Assembly: GCA_030248295.1 (NCBI GenBank) | Contig: JASANH010000054.1 | Coordinates: 21,310 to 85,309, forward strand | Reading direction: 5' to 3' | Source: Mesodorylaimus sp. YZB2_4 | Taxonomy: Eukaryota > Nematoda > Enoplea > Dorylaimida > Dorylaimidae | Length of the DNA: 64,000 nucleotides | In this document: piece by piece, positions 45,587-58,397 of the stretch | Position numbering within the stretch: position 1 is the first letter of the stretch | Layout: each line of letters begins with the position of its first letter | The notes under the pieces: generated by a model | What the model was told of the DNA's origin: nothing | Databases searched by the model: none | Seen by the model: the letters and a program-made list of their open reading frames with translations, nothing else | Translations under genes and position numbers: made by a program

Positions 45587-47480
45587 ATGCTGGTTTCAGC
45601 GTTTCTGTTTTCTTTCCTTGTGTACCAAGCCATCGCTATCACTCCACCCTGCAGTCGTAAGTGACCTGTAGTTATCAGTGATATGCGATAAGCATATTTT
45701 TTGTGCATTTTAGTTCGAGGTGCTGGAATTCTGTGCGTGAATGACGAAGATTGCGATGGGCCGCACTCAATCTGCGTGAATGGGGTTTGCAATTGTCCAC
45801 TCAACTTCGAATTGTATACGCTTGATCAGAGGACGCAAGTGTGTCGACCAGGTAAGACACGGGTATAGTGAGCATAGTAATCTTTGCTGATGGAAATTTC
45901 CTGTTTTGACAGCACCGTCCAAGGTGGGAGACAAATGTCAGAACGCGTGCCGACCACCATTGGTATGCCAGAATAACGAGTGCGTGTGCTGGAAAGCCGA
46001 TGTTGTTAATGGACAATGCGTCATCAGTAAGTTCCGATTTGAGGTCGCAGGCTGAAAAGCACACAGGCATGTAGAGAACGTTGTTCGAACATGTGCACAT
46101 GTTCAGGTTTATAATTTACTACCACCAAGCGCAGGTATGCGCACTCGAGGGTGAAGGGACATATTACACAAGAAATGATTTGATCAGCCACGAGTCGAAT
46201 ATTCAGCCGTAATTGTGCAGATGCAGAGAGGAAGACGGCCTCACCCACAAGGGCACCAGTATGTATATCTACATCGCACAAAAACCTGCTTCTACCAGAT
46301 CAACTGTAAGAGCGTCGCAGCTTCGAGCAAACGCCACGATGCTCGAGACAATGGCCCTGGGTCTCAATCGTCAAGCTTTCCTCTTTCAGGGTGCCCAGCA
46401 GGCCAAGTTTTGGTCAACCAAGAATGCAGACCGGCGGCGAATGTGGCTGGCAAGTGCGATCGTGATTCCGACTGTATCTCGCCATTCACATACTGCAAGA
46501 ACGGAATATGCGATTGTGTGCAAGGAGCCACAAGAAGGGGCACCGACTGTGTTGCTGGTAAGCCAACCATTATTTATTCTGAAAGGGGTAGATCACAGAA
46601 ATAGCTTCTTGTTGGGAAAGGTTGGCTCGTGACAGACAGGTGTACGCATGCATACGGGGCTTCCCACTTCTCTCACTGTTACTTGGTCTATCTCTTCTCC
46701 CCAATGATGAAGGCGCTTCAAACAAGTATGTCTGTTTCAGCCTGTCCAGACGGCTCTCAGCCAGGCCAAGTTTGCCGCAAGAAATTCATCAATGATCCCA
46801 ATGTTCTCTACAACGGCGAGGGATCTGACAATTGCCCGAAAGGGTCTCACTGCGTCACGTACGGCAAACCTGAGATTGGGCACTGCTGTCCTCTGCTGTG
46901 CCCGTACGGAACACCCGATACGTCGAAATCGTGCAAGGCTGGCGCCCCAGTCAGCACCCGCTGTCCCGAGCTGACCACCCACTACTGTCAAGAATTCGAG
47001 ACCAAGGGTGCCATCCATCGTCTGTGTTGCCCTCGACCGTGCCGTGATCCAACTCCATTGTACTTGGATGGCAAGTGTCTGCCCCTTAGTCACTGGGGCG
47101 ATCCATGCCAGAAAACTGAACAATGCGAGGGTGGCTCGAGCATGACGTGCAGCAATGGTCGATGCGACTGCAAGCCCAGTTTCATTCAAAGGAACTACAC
47201 TTTCCCAACTTGCGAGCCCAACTGTGGAGTGAACAGTGTCCCCTTGAATGGCCAGTGTCTGCCTAGGGTGAACGTGGGCGATGCGTGCGTACACAGCGGC
47301 CAGTGTCCCTCCGCCGGTCATTGTCGCGAGGGTGTGTGCGAATGCGACTGCGGGTTCGTCATTCGAGGCGGGTCCTGCGCCAATCCTGATGACCCACTGA
47401 ACATCGGCGGCCTGTTGGGAGGCTTCCAGAAACTGTTGGCTGGCGGTAAGGGTGGTGGTGGTGGATCGGCGAGTGGATAA
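45587..47480 (+). CDS. Secreted EB-module cysteine-rich protein
   Basis: The five exons 45587-45656, 45714-45851, 45913-46026, 46390-46557 and 46741-47480 join in phase to 409 residues. A clear signal peptide (MLVSAFLFSFLVYQAIA) opens the protein. Several EB modules follow, each with the pattern C..D.DC....C.NG.C.C: for example LCVNDEDCDGPHSICVNGVC, KCDRDSDCISPFTYCKNGIC, PCQKTEQCEGGSSMTCSNGR and ACVHSGQCPSAGHCREGVCE. A middle region with GHCCPLLCPYG and RLCCPRPC resembles the lustrin-type cysteine-rich unit. The C-terminus is Gly-rich without a membrane anchor (GGKGGGGGSASG). EB proteins are typical of nematodes and arthropods, and the family includes extracellular and cuticle-associated proteins; a specific function is unknown. 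Most introns fall at module borders in phase 1, so modules could be exchanged or skipped. Intron 3 holds a SINE. Confidence 0.88.
46137..46262 (-). mobile_element. tRNA-derived SINE (family 2), copy in EB-gene intron
   Basis: GCGCACTCGAGGGTGAAGGG and the following blocks match 42867-42996 in order, but with many substitutions that spoil the A box. It is older than, or more decayed than, the first copy. Confidence 0.55.
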
Positions 47481-48416
47481 GCTGCGATACCAGTGATCTG
47501 AGTTAACGATGATAGCATGCTACGCGAGGATTCCCTATTAACCATTAGCTTACGTGTCCTTATAAACTGGCGGCAAATAAAAATTAGGGTGCCAGCATGG
47601 ATCAAGCATACCTCCTCGTCCTACTCTCCGCAGCACATCAAGACTCAACACTTCCCAGGATCCCCGCATTGCCATAAATACTCAACACTAGGTAGAATCA
47701 CCCGCCAGGATGATGTCAGCCACAAGCCAGACTGGAAGGCTGGCTACTCTTATTTGCATGGTGTAAAAGCTCCACGACTCAGAAGGATTGCAAGTTTTTG
47801 ATCGCGAGTGATGGATGATATGACATGAAATGTAGTCTGTAGCACTCGCTTTCGAGCCCCCTCTTCCTTTCAGTACCGTCTGCTACAGTTCAGCAGACTC
47901 CTTTTGCCTGTGGCCTAGGCACGTATAGCAGGACGTGCCCCAAATGAGGGCTCAATCGAGTGACGACTCCATTACGCTCTCAGTACCCACCAGCCTCTGC
48001 GGCAGGGTGCTTCCTATCTTCACTGCCGTTCTCGTCCAAATCGGCGCCCATCGAGTTGGTTCAAGCCCGCTATGTACAGCATAAGCATGAACAGTGCTGC
48101 GTGACATCTCTGTCCCTACCCCTCCCTATGTTACTCTGGCCACCATGTCTATCCCCGTGGCAATGGCATATATACAATCAGATGGAATGAATCACTAAAT
48201 ATATACAACGTCAAAAAGAAACAAAAAATGTGCAACGCAAATAAAAATCAATCAACAAAAAACAAGAGAATGAAATACAAACGAGGAAACGAGATGAAAA
48301 AAAGAGACTAAACCTGAAGCTGAGAATAGACCTGAATAAATAGGGAATGAGATGTAAAAATGAGAATAAACCCGAACTAAATTCTGGTGCGTTGTTCAAC
48401 ATCATGTCACGAAAGA
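47481..48416. other. Convergent gap EB protein / MSH4
   Basis: No coding region is supported. The part before 48416 is A-rich on the + strand (many GAAA/AAAAT runs) and belongs to the 3' side of MSH4. Confidence 0.45.
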
Positions 48417-51400
48417 TCAGAAGCCGCTGCTTCCGCTAGTGCCGAATCGGGCTTCCTGCGATTGATTGGCCGAGGAAGACAATGATGCACCGACCCGTGC
48501 TTGCCGCATATCTTCAATAAAACGATTTCTTAAAAACTTCAAATACTTAACGAATTTATCAGGATTCATTTCCATATGCGCAGAGAATTCCAGTCGAGCA
48601 GCCAAACGCATAATCGCATTTTCTTTCCGAGCCTCCAAATCTTCCTTTTCAGAAACCTGAAAAGAAAAAAGGACAAAACCCCGATCATGATCAGATAGGA
48701 CCGGACCATGATCAGACAGGGTCAGAGAGGACTTACACGATGTCGAGAGCGGAGCTCCTCGGCCATCGATTTACCCCTCGTAATGACTTGAGATGGCATA
48801 CTTGCCAATTCAGCTATTTCAAAACCTGAAAATGAACATGATCGACATCCCGAATATACTTTTAGTATTTTTTTACCGTATGCCAAACCGCGATAAGGAC
48901 CGCGCTTTATGGTATGATTAGTAACCAATCGGAGTGCGCCTTCTTCCTCTGTTCCTGGTCCTTCGAAGTGATAACTGAAAAAAGGAAAGTTACGGTCAAG
49001 CCTTTGGCAAAACAGAATGAACGGCCTACTTTTCCACGTTAGGATATATGCTATCCAATCCCGTCAATTCCATGAAATGGGTAGCCAAGAATACGAATGC
49101 GCCCGTATTGACCAGCGACTCGCAAATGGCGTGGCAAATAGCGATACCTTCGTCCGGAGACGTGCCTTCAAACAAACCGAATTAACCTGTAATGGCGTAG
49201 GCGAAAAAAACCACGAACTTACTTCGAGCCAATTCATCGATGATGACCAACGAATTATTTTCGACGTTTTGCAAAACATAGTTCATATCTTTCATCTAAA
49301 AAGCGGATCAATCAATTTTAGGCTGGATGCAGACTGAGAAAATCACCCGCCTCAAGCATAAAAGCAGAGCAGCTGCTTTCCAGATCGTCGTTTTGCCCGA
49401 TTCGCGAAAATATTTGACCGGTTATGCGAAATGATGCATAGCTAGCTGGCACGTATGATCCCATTTGAGCCAAAACTTGCAAGACGGCTACCATTTTCAA
49501 GTAGGTTGATTTTCCACCCTGGAACATGGATACAAGTTGCTGTTTCACTCGGACAGCCATGTTATAATGTCCCACTACACTAACCATGTTGGGTCCAGTG
49601 ATTATGATAAAGTTCGATTCCGGACCCGCATACTGAAATACTGGAGCGAGTAAAAGATAGGCACGACGGGAAAGCCTTCACATACCACATCGTTGGGATA
49701 GTAAACCAGCTCTTCGCATGTTTTCTCCAATAACGGATGACGGCCTTGATTTATCGCAAGCGCATCGGTGAAGACTGGTCGCACAAAAGCTATAAACCAT
49801 TCCCCCAAGCTTCGTTGCTCCTTCACTTTGTACAGAAACGACAATACTATACCTACCGTTTTGGCAATTGGCGCAAAACAAAGCCAACGAGCAGAGAAAA
49901 TCCACAGTTGAAACTACCTCAGTCAAATTATACAAACAGGTAATCGATTGTCGAATTTCCTCGAGTAGCTGAATCACGACCCTAAAATCCCAGACTTTAC
50001 GCATGACATTTGTAATTAGCAGAAATTAACAGCAGCTTACGCATTGCTCAAACTGAATATTTGATCGATTGTCTGAGTGATTCTGTCTGGAAGGAAAATA
50101 CTACAATATTAGACACACGAAATAGCGCAGATGAAAGATAACACCAGCTTACCATTCAGCTTGATCTGAAAACAAAAACTCATCAAAAAACAATAATCAA
50201 ATAAAAGTATCACTTGACTTGCCAAATTTCTCGTACTACAGCTGATGACGTTGCCCTTCCTCACTACGTTCAGGAAACTTGACGTTTCGAATTGAGGCGG
50301 CATCGGGGCATCTTGCTTTAAACGCATTTGAAAATAGAAACCACGACCATTAGAGTATTTGATAGCGAATGGAAGGCCAGTGTCTTGAACCATATCGTTG
50401 CACAATTCTGCACCCAAAGCAAACACAAAACATATTTACATTTACTTCAAGGCAAACAGCTGCCTAGACCCAGCATCAACCGATCCCACCGGCCTCCTTC
50501 AAAATATTAAATATTTAAGGGTATGACGTGGTTCGCCACGCCCTCTCGAAACTGCTGCTTCCTTACTGTCTGTGACAATCAGACCACTCCAAAAGGCGAC
50601 AAGAGAACTAGCCGGCGTCAAAAGCGGGTTTTAATACCGATTTGGAAGGAAAAAAAAAACTTTTTCGTTATATGTAGTATACATAAATTATGACCATGTC
50701 CCTGGAGACGAATCGGATCAGGAACAACCCACCCCACAGATTGACGGATCGGTCGTTGCTGGGGTTGGATGTTAGCCTAGCCGCGCTCAGACAGCTATCT
50801 CACCTTGTAGCCCTCCTGCTCCTGCAGAACAGAGTGGACTTACCTTCTACGTCTTGTACGAGCTCCGAGTACGTCCTACGAGCCAAGTCCAAATATCCGT
50901 TTATATTTGCCTAAACGAATAATAAAACAAAGAATCAAACATCGACGACAAGGAAGTCCAACATACCTTGACAGCAAAGCACTTTTGGCTAAGCATACTC
51001 AAGGCGTTCTTTTCATAACGAGTTTCCTCTCGTAGCACGTTGTTGATTTTAATTAAGATTTCAGAGAATCGATCATCCACCAGCAACTGAAGGAAACATT
51101 TTAGACTAAATTAACTCGCCTACTGCAACTGTAACTTACCTCGAATAAAGTCTTGAATAGCGGACTCGTATATTTGCTAAGCGACTCCCGCAACACATCC
51201 ACCAATTCCAGGGTATGCTTTAAATGAATCGTTTGTGTCACCTTGTACTCGGCAGTTCTCGCGGTTTCTTCTCGATTTAAATGTGAGCATAGGGACACCA
51301 AGTGATCGACGTCTAGCATTCGCGAAATCAGCATGCGAATTTCTTGGAATTGCTAAAACCGAGAAAAGAAGGCTAAAGAAAGAGGAACTGTGCGAAGAAA

Positions 51401-53527
51401 AAGCCATTACCGGCATATCATTCCTTAACTCACTGACCGCATCGAGGCGCGATTCGATGAGCGCTTGATCAGCAGAAGGTTGCAGGAGCGATGCACGCAA
51501 CATGCGAGCACCTCCAGACGTAAAGGTACTATTGATGACTCCGTATAAACTGCGATCAGTGTCCGTCGTATCTCGCAAATTAACAATCAATTCCAAATGT
51601 TTAGCAGTACCAAGATCTAAAAATGTGCTTCTTATCGAAGTAAGCCAGACAAACAAGTTGCAATTTATTCTCACCGATCATGCAAGTTTGTTCGGTCCCT
51701 TTATAGATGACTTTGACCGATCGCTTTGCAAACACAATGTTTTGAACGTATTCCACATGTCTAATCAAAGCCGCCCCGCAAGCCAAACTATAGTACCTGA
51801 AACCAAAACCGTACCACCCTGATACATATTGATGGCGAATACTCACTTGTCTCGAACGTCCTTTTCCACAGTAGCACAGTCCTCCGTCCTGACTCGAGTT
51901 AACACCTCTAATCCACGCCCATCGTTGAAATATCTCCGTTTGATCGGGGTGATCTTGATTTTCGGAAAATCTTGTTTCAATGTTCCCATCAGCGCTACCA
52001 TATTGCCACCTTGCTCAACAGACGAATCCGGGACAAGTAACTAAAAGGTAAACTTACCATATGAACCTGTAAGGTACATGCATGAACTTGCGTGATCCCC
52101 AGAATCGTGCAGACCTTTGCGAGAAATCTTACTTCAGATGGAGTCAATATTTGTAACTTCACACGAAGTTTCGCATAAGCGCCTGTATCGGAGAATTGGG
52201 ATAACGTTAATTCTGGATGACGAATATCCATTGATGCAAGACCGATTTCTCCTCTGGCCAAACCGCGTCCTTCCACCATTGCTAGGAATCAGAGAAAGTT
52301 AAAAAGACGCGGCGCAAACATGCAGCCTTACTTACCGACTATCACATACGGTTTGTTAGAGCTGCCCGACGTCAAGGTGCTCGTGGATTCAGTAGTTGGT
52401 GTCCTCAAAGTTGATGTCTTTGCGGCAGGTCCCGTGTTGAATAATTTCGAGATACCAGAGGAAGGCGAAGGTGTACGGAATCCACGAAAAGAAGCCGGCG
52501 GAGTGAGTGGAGATGAGCCAAATCGAATATGACTGGTTCCTATTCCGCTGAAATGTAAAGATAGCGGCGGATAGGAGAAAAGTTCATGTCCGGGATTGAA
52601 GTGCCCTTTTTTCTCGAACTTTTGCAAGTCAAAAGCAATAGATAAGCATCAACTCAGGGCCGAAACAGACTGCATATTATAATATTGCGTAAAATTAAAA
52701 AATTTCAAATCGAGTATCCAACCATGCTTCTAATTTAGCTACGTATATAATCTTCATATAGTTCCGGCTTAATTGTAAGTGCTGAGAAAAGTTGGCTGCT
52801 GCAAAACACGAATTGGGTATTGGAAAAATGTGATGCTACATTTGATTAACGGAGAGCTGACTCAGAAGCTTTCGAAAATAACGGGAGCTAACATACGCAG
52901 CTAACACCGTTGTACGGCGACACTTACTTAAGCCTACTTACTTGTTACCAAAGAAACCAGACGAAGAACTGCTGCGACTCCCAGCGAACGATGACGATAG
53001 GAACGGCTGAACCACGGCGCATGGCGTCTTCGGCGCAGATGGCGTTTTAAATATAAATTCGCTCGTAAAATTTCTGGAAAATCAGGGAAAATACGGGTAT
53101 TAAGCTTATATTACGATTCGAGCAGCGGTCTAAGAATGACCTGTTTTCCTTGCTCAAAAAGCTCAAGGAAGGAGTTCAAAATGTTTTGCAGTTTTGCACA
53201 AGGGTTAGGGTCATGAAATCGCCCCACATACAACAGATAGGGCGAAATTACTCCCAAAAGTGTACTCACCAAAATTGACCCCAGCGAGTTACCAAAGTTG
53301 ACCCCCTATTCCTTTTTTTACCCATCCTATCTTAACTCTCCAACATCGCTACAGCTTTATTACAAAATATCATGCCTGCTAATAAGTTTTTTAAAAATAA
53401 ACTGGACCAATAAAAAACCTTACGGATCGCAAAATATTCCCGAACCGTTGAACGACGAATCGCTACCTCCGCCGAGTTGCGACTGTACCGACGGAAGAAG
53501 CCGAAAGCTGTTCGGAGAACACGTCAT
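48417..53527 (-). CDS. MSH4: MutS protein homologue 4 (meiotic crossover factor)
   Basis: MSH4 pairs with MSH5 as a sliding clamp on meiotic recombination intermediates. It lacks mismatch repair activity. The gene has about 17 short exons. Among those placed: 53527-53424 (start [11 protein letters not shown]), 53073-52942, 52547-52336, 52281-52133, then 49295-49223, 49165-49030, 48974-48877, 48825-48737 and 48656-48417 (stop). The N-terminus is Ser/Thr/Gly-rich. Conserved blocks are [35 protein letters not shown] (clamp/lever core), [16 protein letters not shown] and [20 protein letters not shown]. The ATPase has Walker [14 protein letters not shown] (split by an intron), Walker [12 protein letters not shown], and LATHFMEL. 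The residue before STFM-type switch, SCSAFMLE, is also kept. The N-terminal mismatch-recognition domain of MutS is absent, as in all MSH4. One junction, after SAFMLE, appears to use a GC donor. Confidence 0.95.
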
Positions 53528-53867
53528 CTTTTTGATCTTTACTTATTCCCCTCTACTTGATTTTAGATTTCTCTCGCAAAGATTTTTGTAGGCCTAAATG
53601 TACCAGTTGGATACACTGAGTTCTGGAAAGATCCGATCCAGTTAAATTTAGAAATAATTTGAATCAAAAAGCGTGATTGTTTTGTCATAAGCAGTAATAT
53701 GACCTGCGCATTGGGTGTGCGCGGGCCAGTACGTCGCCATTGCGAATTCCCCTCGGGGGGGGGGGGGGGGCCGTTGGTCTAGTTTTGCAGTAAAAGCTTG
53801 AAGAAGATTCGTTCACCTTTTGTTGCAATAAAATTCCGGACTTGTGCAAGTCTGATTTCTTCCTGTG
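53528..53867. promoter_or_regulatory. Bidirectional spacer between MSH4 (-) and WASHC2 (+)
   Basis: Only 340 bp separate the two start codons, which point away from each other, so both promoters must lie here. The stretch contains a run of about 14 G (53757-53770). No TATA box is convincing. Confidence 0.6.
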
Positions 53868-56800
53868 ATGGCCGACGAAAAATCAAAAGATTGGGAACAA
53901 GTATGGCCGCCGACAAAAATTCGGCAGCAAGCGGCAGACTGGAATTTGGCGGGAGATGCAGGAGTAAGCTAAAAAATCTCTGTGTTTTATGGCCGCGATG
54001 GGATGATCACTCGACAATGTCATCTTCAATTTTATTATGTAGAGTTGGAGAACTTTGGTTTTAGAGGTTTGCGCGATGTTTCAACGGCATGACTAAGCAT
54101 GTAGGTAGACAGCAAGCATACTGTAGAGGGGAAAGACAGAAATAAACAGCCCAGATTAGGTAGGTATATACCAGGCAACCAGTGGACCAACTGCATAGTT
54201 TGATGTCATATGTGTCATTTAGCAGGCTGTAGAACATACTATAGTGCTGATTAGTCTTTTAGGGCCGTAACCTTTCGTGAATGACTGCCTATTACAAATC
54301 AAATTTTCCAGGCTGATTCTTGTGCAATCGTGATTCATAAACGGTTTGCAGTCAATGGTGCTCGAGTTCATCAGCATATTATGTTCGCTTCTTACTAATG
54401 CTTTTTCCTGAGTCATGTGCCGACATACCTTTGCGCCAGTGACGGCTATCTTATTTCTCGTTTCAGTTGCTCTTATACTTGCGGCAAGCGTCGTCGGACT
54501 TGATGTCTCGATTCCAGAATACCAAGAAAAACATGGGCGACTTGACGGAGGAAGCACAAAAAACGGCTGTTCGCTTGGATAGTACTATCAACGAGTTTTC
54601 CCGTCTGGCAAACAATCAGTTCATTGAAAATGTAAGCTGCGTAACTCGCTCAAAGATTTTATTTCATCGACTTGCTGACTTTTTAGCGCGTGTATGACGA
54701 CGATGTAAAACCAAATCGGGATGTGAAACCGAAGCAAGATGTGGTAAGTAAGCGCCAAATCTACAGTAGGTTTGGTTTGCGTCATATTGTACTTCGTGTC
54801 TTGTAAAACCTCCTTTCAGACAAAAACCAAAGAAGAACGCGAGGCAGAGGTAGTTTCTGGCATGAAAACGGCGCTGTCTACTGGTTGCGCCATTTTGGAT
54901 ACTCATTTTACAAAAGTCGATGTACGTCCATTAGATTTCGATGAAGAAGATGATCCTTCGTTTACTCCTCAACCAGTGTTTGAGCCGAAGGCAGGTTTCT
55001 CGAATCTTACTACGCTTGTTTCCCGGTAACCTTTGTTTTTCTTGCAGGATCCTTATAGCTGTAGACCATTACCATATGTTATCGCAACGGCGGATTTTTT
55101 GAGATCAGAACTCGTTGGGTTACGTGAGGACGAAGACGAAGTCGAAACAGGGACTAAAGAAGGTACGGGGACTTCGCGTGTGTTTTTGCTTTTATTCTTT
55201 CTGAACCTCTGATTTCTGCTGCAGAGCAATTTAGTGAATCGGACGACGAGGCTGCGCCATCTATGCAGACTACCGGGTACAAAATTCCTGAACAGCCAAT
55301 ATCTGTTCAAGCGCCGCCTGTTTCTGCCGCCAAGCCTATTGCGGGGGCCATTTCTCCGTCAGCTGGACAAACGGTAGCCTCGGGAAGTAGCAGTAGTGGT
55401 CTGTTTGGTACAAGTGCTGACAGTGCGGACAATGCTTTCCCAGGCACCATTCCGAAGGGCCAAGATGCGGACGATCATGAGGCTGCTGGAGACCTGAACT
55501 CGCAGTTTGGTATATGCTCGAGACCTTTGTAAAATTCAGGGATATATTTCATCGTGCGCTGTCTGATTTCAGGTGAACGACTTCCGTTCCGAACTGACAC
55601 GGAAACTGGTCGGAGCCAGTGCTGTTGCTATTGCGGCGTCAAAAGAGAAACCAAAAGTGTCTCAGATACCGCCTGCCGTGCCGAAGGAAAGCAATGAAGA
55701 CGAGGAAGATCTGTTGTTCTCTCCACCACCATTATTGCCTCGGCAGAAGCAGTTCGATGATTCCGACGATGAGGGTAGCCTTTTCAAACCTCGTTCTCGT
55801 GGCTTATTCGACGATGATGAGGAGGTGAGCAACTTAGTGTCTCGTTTTTTTTCATAACCGAGACGGAACTTTATTTGTCATTTAGCGTAATCCGCCTCCA
55901 TTACCACGTGGTAAACTGCAGCAGTTGGCTGATGCTGAAAAGGGCGCGACCATTTCGAAAAGCAATTCTCAAGCTGCCGCCGTAGTTTCTCGAGAGACGG
56001 CCCAGTCCATTGTATCGGCTGCACCAGTCGATAAAATGCAATCGTTGGCGTCTGCCGCACGACCGCATGATTCGGCGACCGCTCCAAAGAGCAAACCTGC
56101 ACCAGTGTTCGCCGATGATGATGACGACAACGACGATGACGATTTGTTCGGGAAAGTTTATAAGAAAGAAACGGACACAGCGCGGTCGATCGTCGCGTCT
56201 TCATCCAAGTCGAACACTGATGACCTTTCGAAGAAACTTATATCCGCGCGTCATATGCATTAAGCGACAGGTGCTAGTTTATTTGAGGACGACGACGATG
56301 ATGACTTTTTCGCATTAGTAAAACGGCCGAAGCAACAAATAGGAGCTCCAAAATCTTTGGGAGGAATATTTGGCGCTGGTACGTGACAATTATCTTTTTT
56401 ATAGTTGCGATAGAACGGTTCTGCCCTTCTATACGTATGTAAGGGCGGACACGCAATACGTATAGTGTAGGATAGACTTCTGAAGGCGCAGAGATAATGG
56501 GGGGCTTGCCAGTAGTTCTTTCTGTCAACGACTTTCATGGGACTTTTAATAGAATTGGCAGTGCAAGAATTTGGAACTTTTTAGAAGCAGCAAAAACTGA
56601 AACAAGGACACCAATTCTGCGAACAGCTCAGCCGCCAAAGATCCAAGAAGAGAAAACAAGTAGGGTTTATACCATAGTTTCGTGTAGTCTCTATATTATA
56701 TTTTAACGATTTATGATGGGTTTTAGGCGCTTCAGTGCCAGCAGAACCGACTCCAATTGACAAAAGTACAAGAAAAGCAGCAGTTGATCCCGCGGCCGAC

Positions 56801-58397
56801 TCGTTGTTCTCTCGGTCCGCGTCACCTCCGCCATCTTTTCCCCTCCAGTGCCATCGCTGAAGAAGGAAACTGTTCCAGTCAAAGAGGACGGTCTGTTCAG
56901 TGATGACAGCGATGACGATGCGTTGTTTCCGTCGACTGCTGCTGGTAAAAAACAAGAAGTCAAGGAGTCGATGGACAAGGTGAGTCATGTTCGTGAAAAG
57001 GAGGTCTGGGTTCGTATAGCTTTATGATGTGCGTACTTTTCAGAAAGCCGATTTTCGAGCGGAGTTGGCAAAGAAGTTGATTGCTGGACCACAGCTCGGA
57101 GGCCTTATAAAGGCAGCGGGACGGGACAATAGTGACGAGCATATTCAAGAAGACACTGATCATAGTCGTTCGCCTCCAAGGACAACATTAGTTCAAGAAA
57201 AGGACGACTTCGATGATGAATTTTTGAAGACACCTGCTCAGGGTCTTTTTGGCACCAATAGGGAGGAGAAGGTGAGAGAGTGCGTGTTTTGAGATGCGTG
57301 GCGATCATCGATCGCCTCGTTTCAGGCTGATGGTGTGACTGATGGGGCACTCGACTTCGATCCGATATCAAGCGTAGCAACGTTACCGACATTGCAGAAG
57401 GTAAATGAAAGATAGATTCTAAAAAATGTTTATTTGATGTTTTCATTTCAGAATCGAGCAAAATTACCTAATCGACGCCCTCCAACCAAGCACGCGTCGC
57501 CAAGTATTAGCGGGCAAAACGGGCATGATTCATCGCCGATTGTTGAACGGTCAGAACGTACTGGAGAGGAGAAAACAGTTTCGCAATCGATGAGTACTCA
57601 AAGTTCCATTAATGCCGATCCGCTTGGTGTGGAAACAGGCTCTGAATCAAGTTTGGAATCAGAAACACAGCAAGTTCAGAAATCAGAGAAACTGCCGGTG
57701 GAGAAAAAATAGATGATAAGCTGGCTTCGAAAAGCAAGGCGGCGACACTATTTGACGACGAAGACGATGATGACTTGTTCGGGAAGATCGGTAAGAGCGT
57801 CTCAAAACCACGGGAATCAACTAATGTGACGTCAAAAGAAGCTACGTCGGTACAATCGGTGGTGGCCAAAGCAACAACTCCTGAAGTCAGCAAACAGAAA
57901 TCCCGTAGAGGCGGTGGACTATTTGGCGATGACGATGATGAGGATTTGTTTTCGGATACAAAACGACCTGTGAAAAAGAACCCGGTACAGGTGCAGTCTA
58001 CTGGCGACGATGGTAAGTGATGCCGGGCTGGGCAACTAAACTGAATTGCGATGGGATTCTAGCGGAGGGAGAACCGTGTATGTTTTACAAACGTACAGCA
58101 CTGATCGGCATCGGCCGATACTGATAATTGCCTTATTGGTCTAACCTGAATATGCTCGCGATCAGTTGCGGGAAGAGATTTTTTGTAAATTTCCTTGAAT
58201 AATCATATCAGATTTGTGGATGAGCTTTCTGAGATGCCCATCTTCTGCTCTGATGCTCTGATTTTGCTTATTTTGCAGATATATTTGGGACTAAAAAAGC
58301 AGAACAGCCAAAGGCAAAACCAACTCACGTGGCAAAAGCTAATATTGGCAAGAGCCTATTTGATGACGATGATGATGACATGGATATATTTCGATGA
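53868..58397 (+). CDS. WASHC2: WASH complex subunit 2 (FAM21)
   Basis: FAM21 is the long tail subunit of the WASH complex, which nucleates actin on endosomes; its repeated LFa motifs bind retromer. The head begins MADEKSKDWEQVWPPTKIR and AADWNLAGDAG (exon 53868-53963), then LLLYLRQASSDLMSR, RLDSTINEFSRLANNQFIEN, RVYDDDV and EPKDPYSCRPLPYVIA, colinear with vertebrate FAM21. The tail carries many acidic LF motifs (GLFDDDEE, LFEDDDDDDFF, GLFSDDSDDDALF, TLFDDEDDDDLFG, GLFGDDDDEDLF, SLFDDDDDDMDIF) and FRSELTRKLVG / FRAELAKKLIAG helices. The last exon is 58279-58397. There are breaks: an in-frame TAA at 56261-56263 directly before an LF motif, and a frame change at the A6 run 57704-57709. Exon 54820-54990 needs a GC donor (AAG/GCAGGT). 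The junction into 55574 does not keep phase as read. The gene may be intact with introns I mis-read, or damaged. Confidence 0.85.

Noticed and set aside
53757..53770. G-run as a quadruplex regulatory element
   Set aside because: A single homopolymer of about 14 G is as likely to be a simple-sequence tract; similar runs occur at 2597, 9167 and 63957.
56727..56870. Frameshift in WASHC2 near the SPPPSFPL segment
   Set aside because: An intron from GTACAAG (56773) to CCTCCAG (56857) would keep the phase, so this is not counted as damage.
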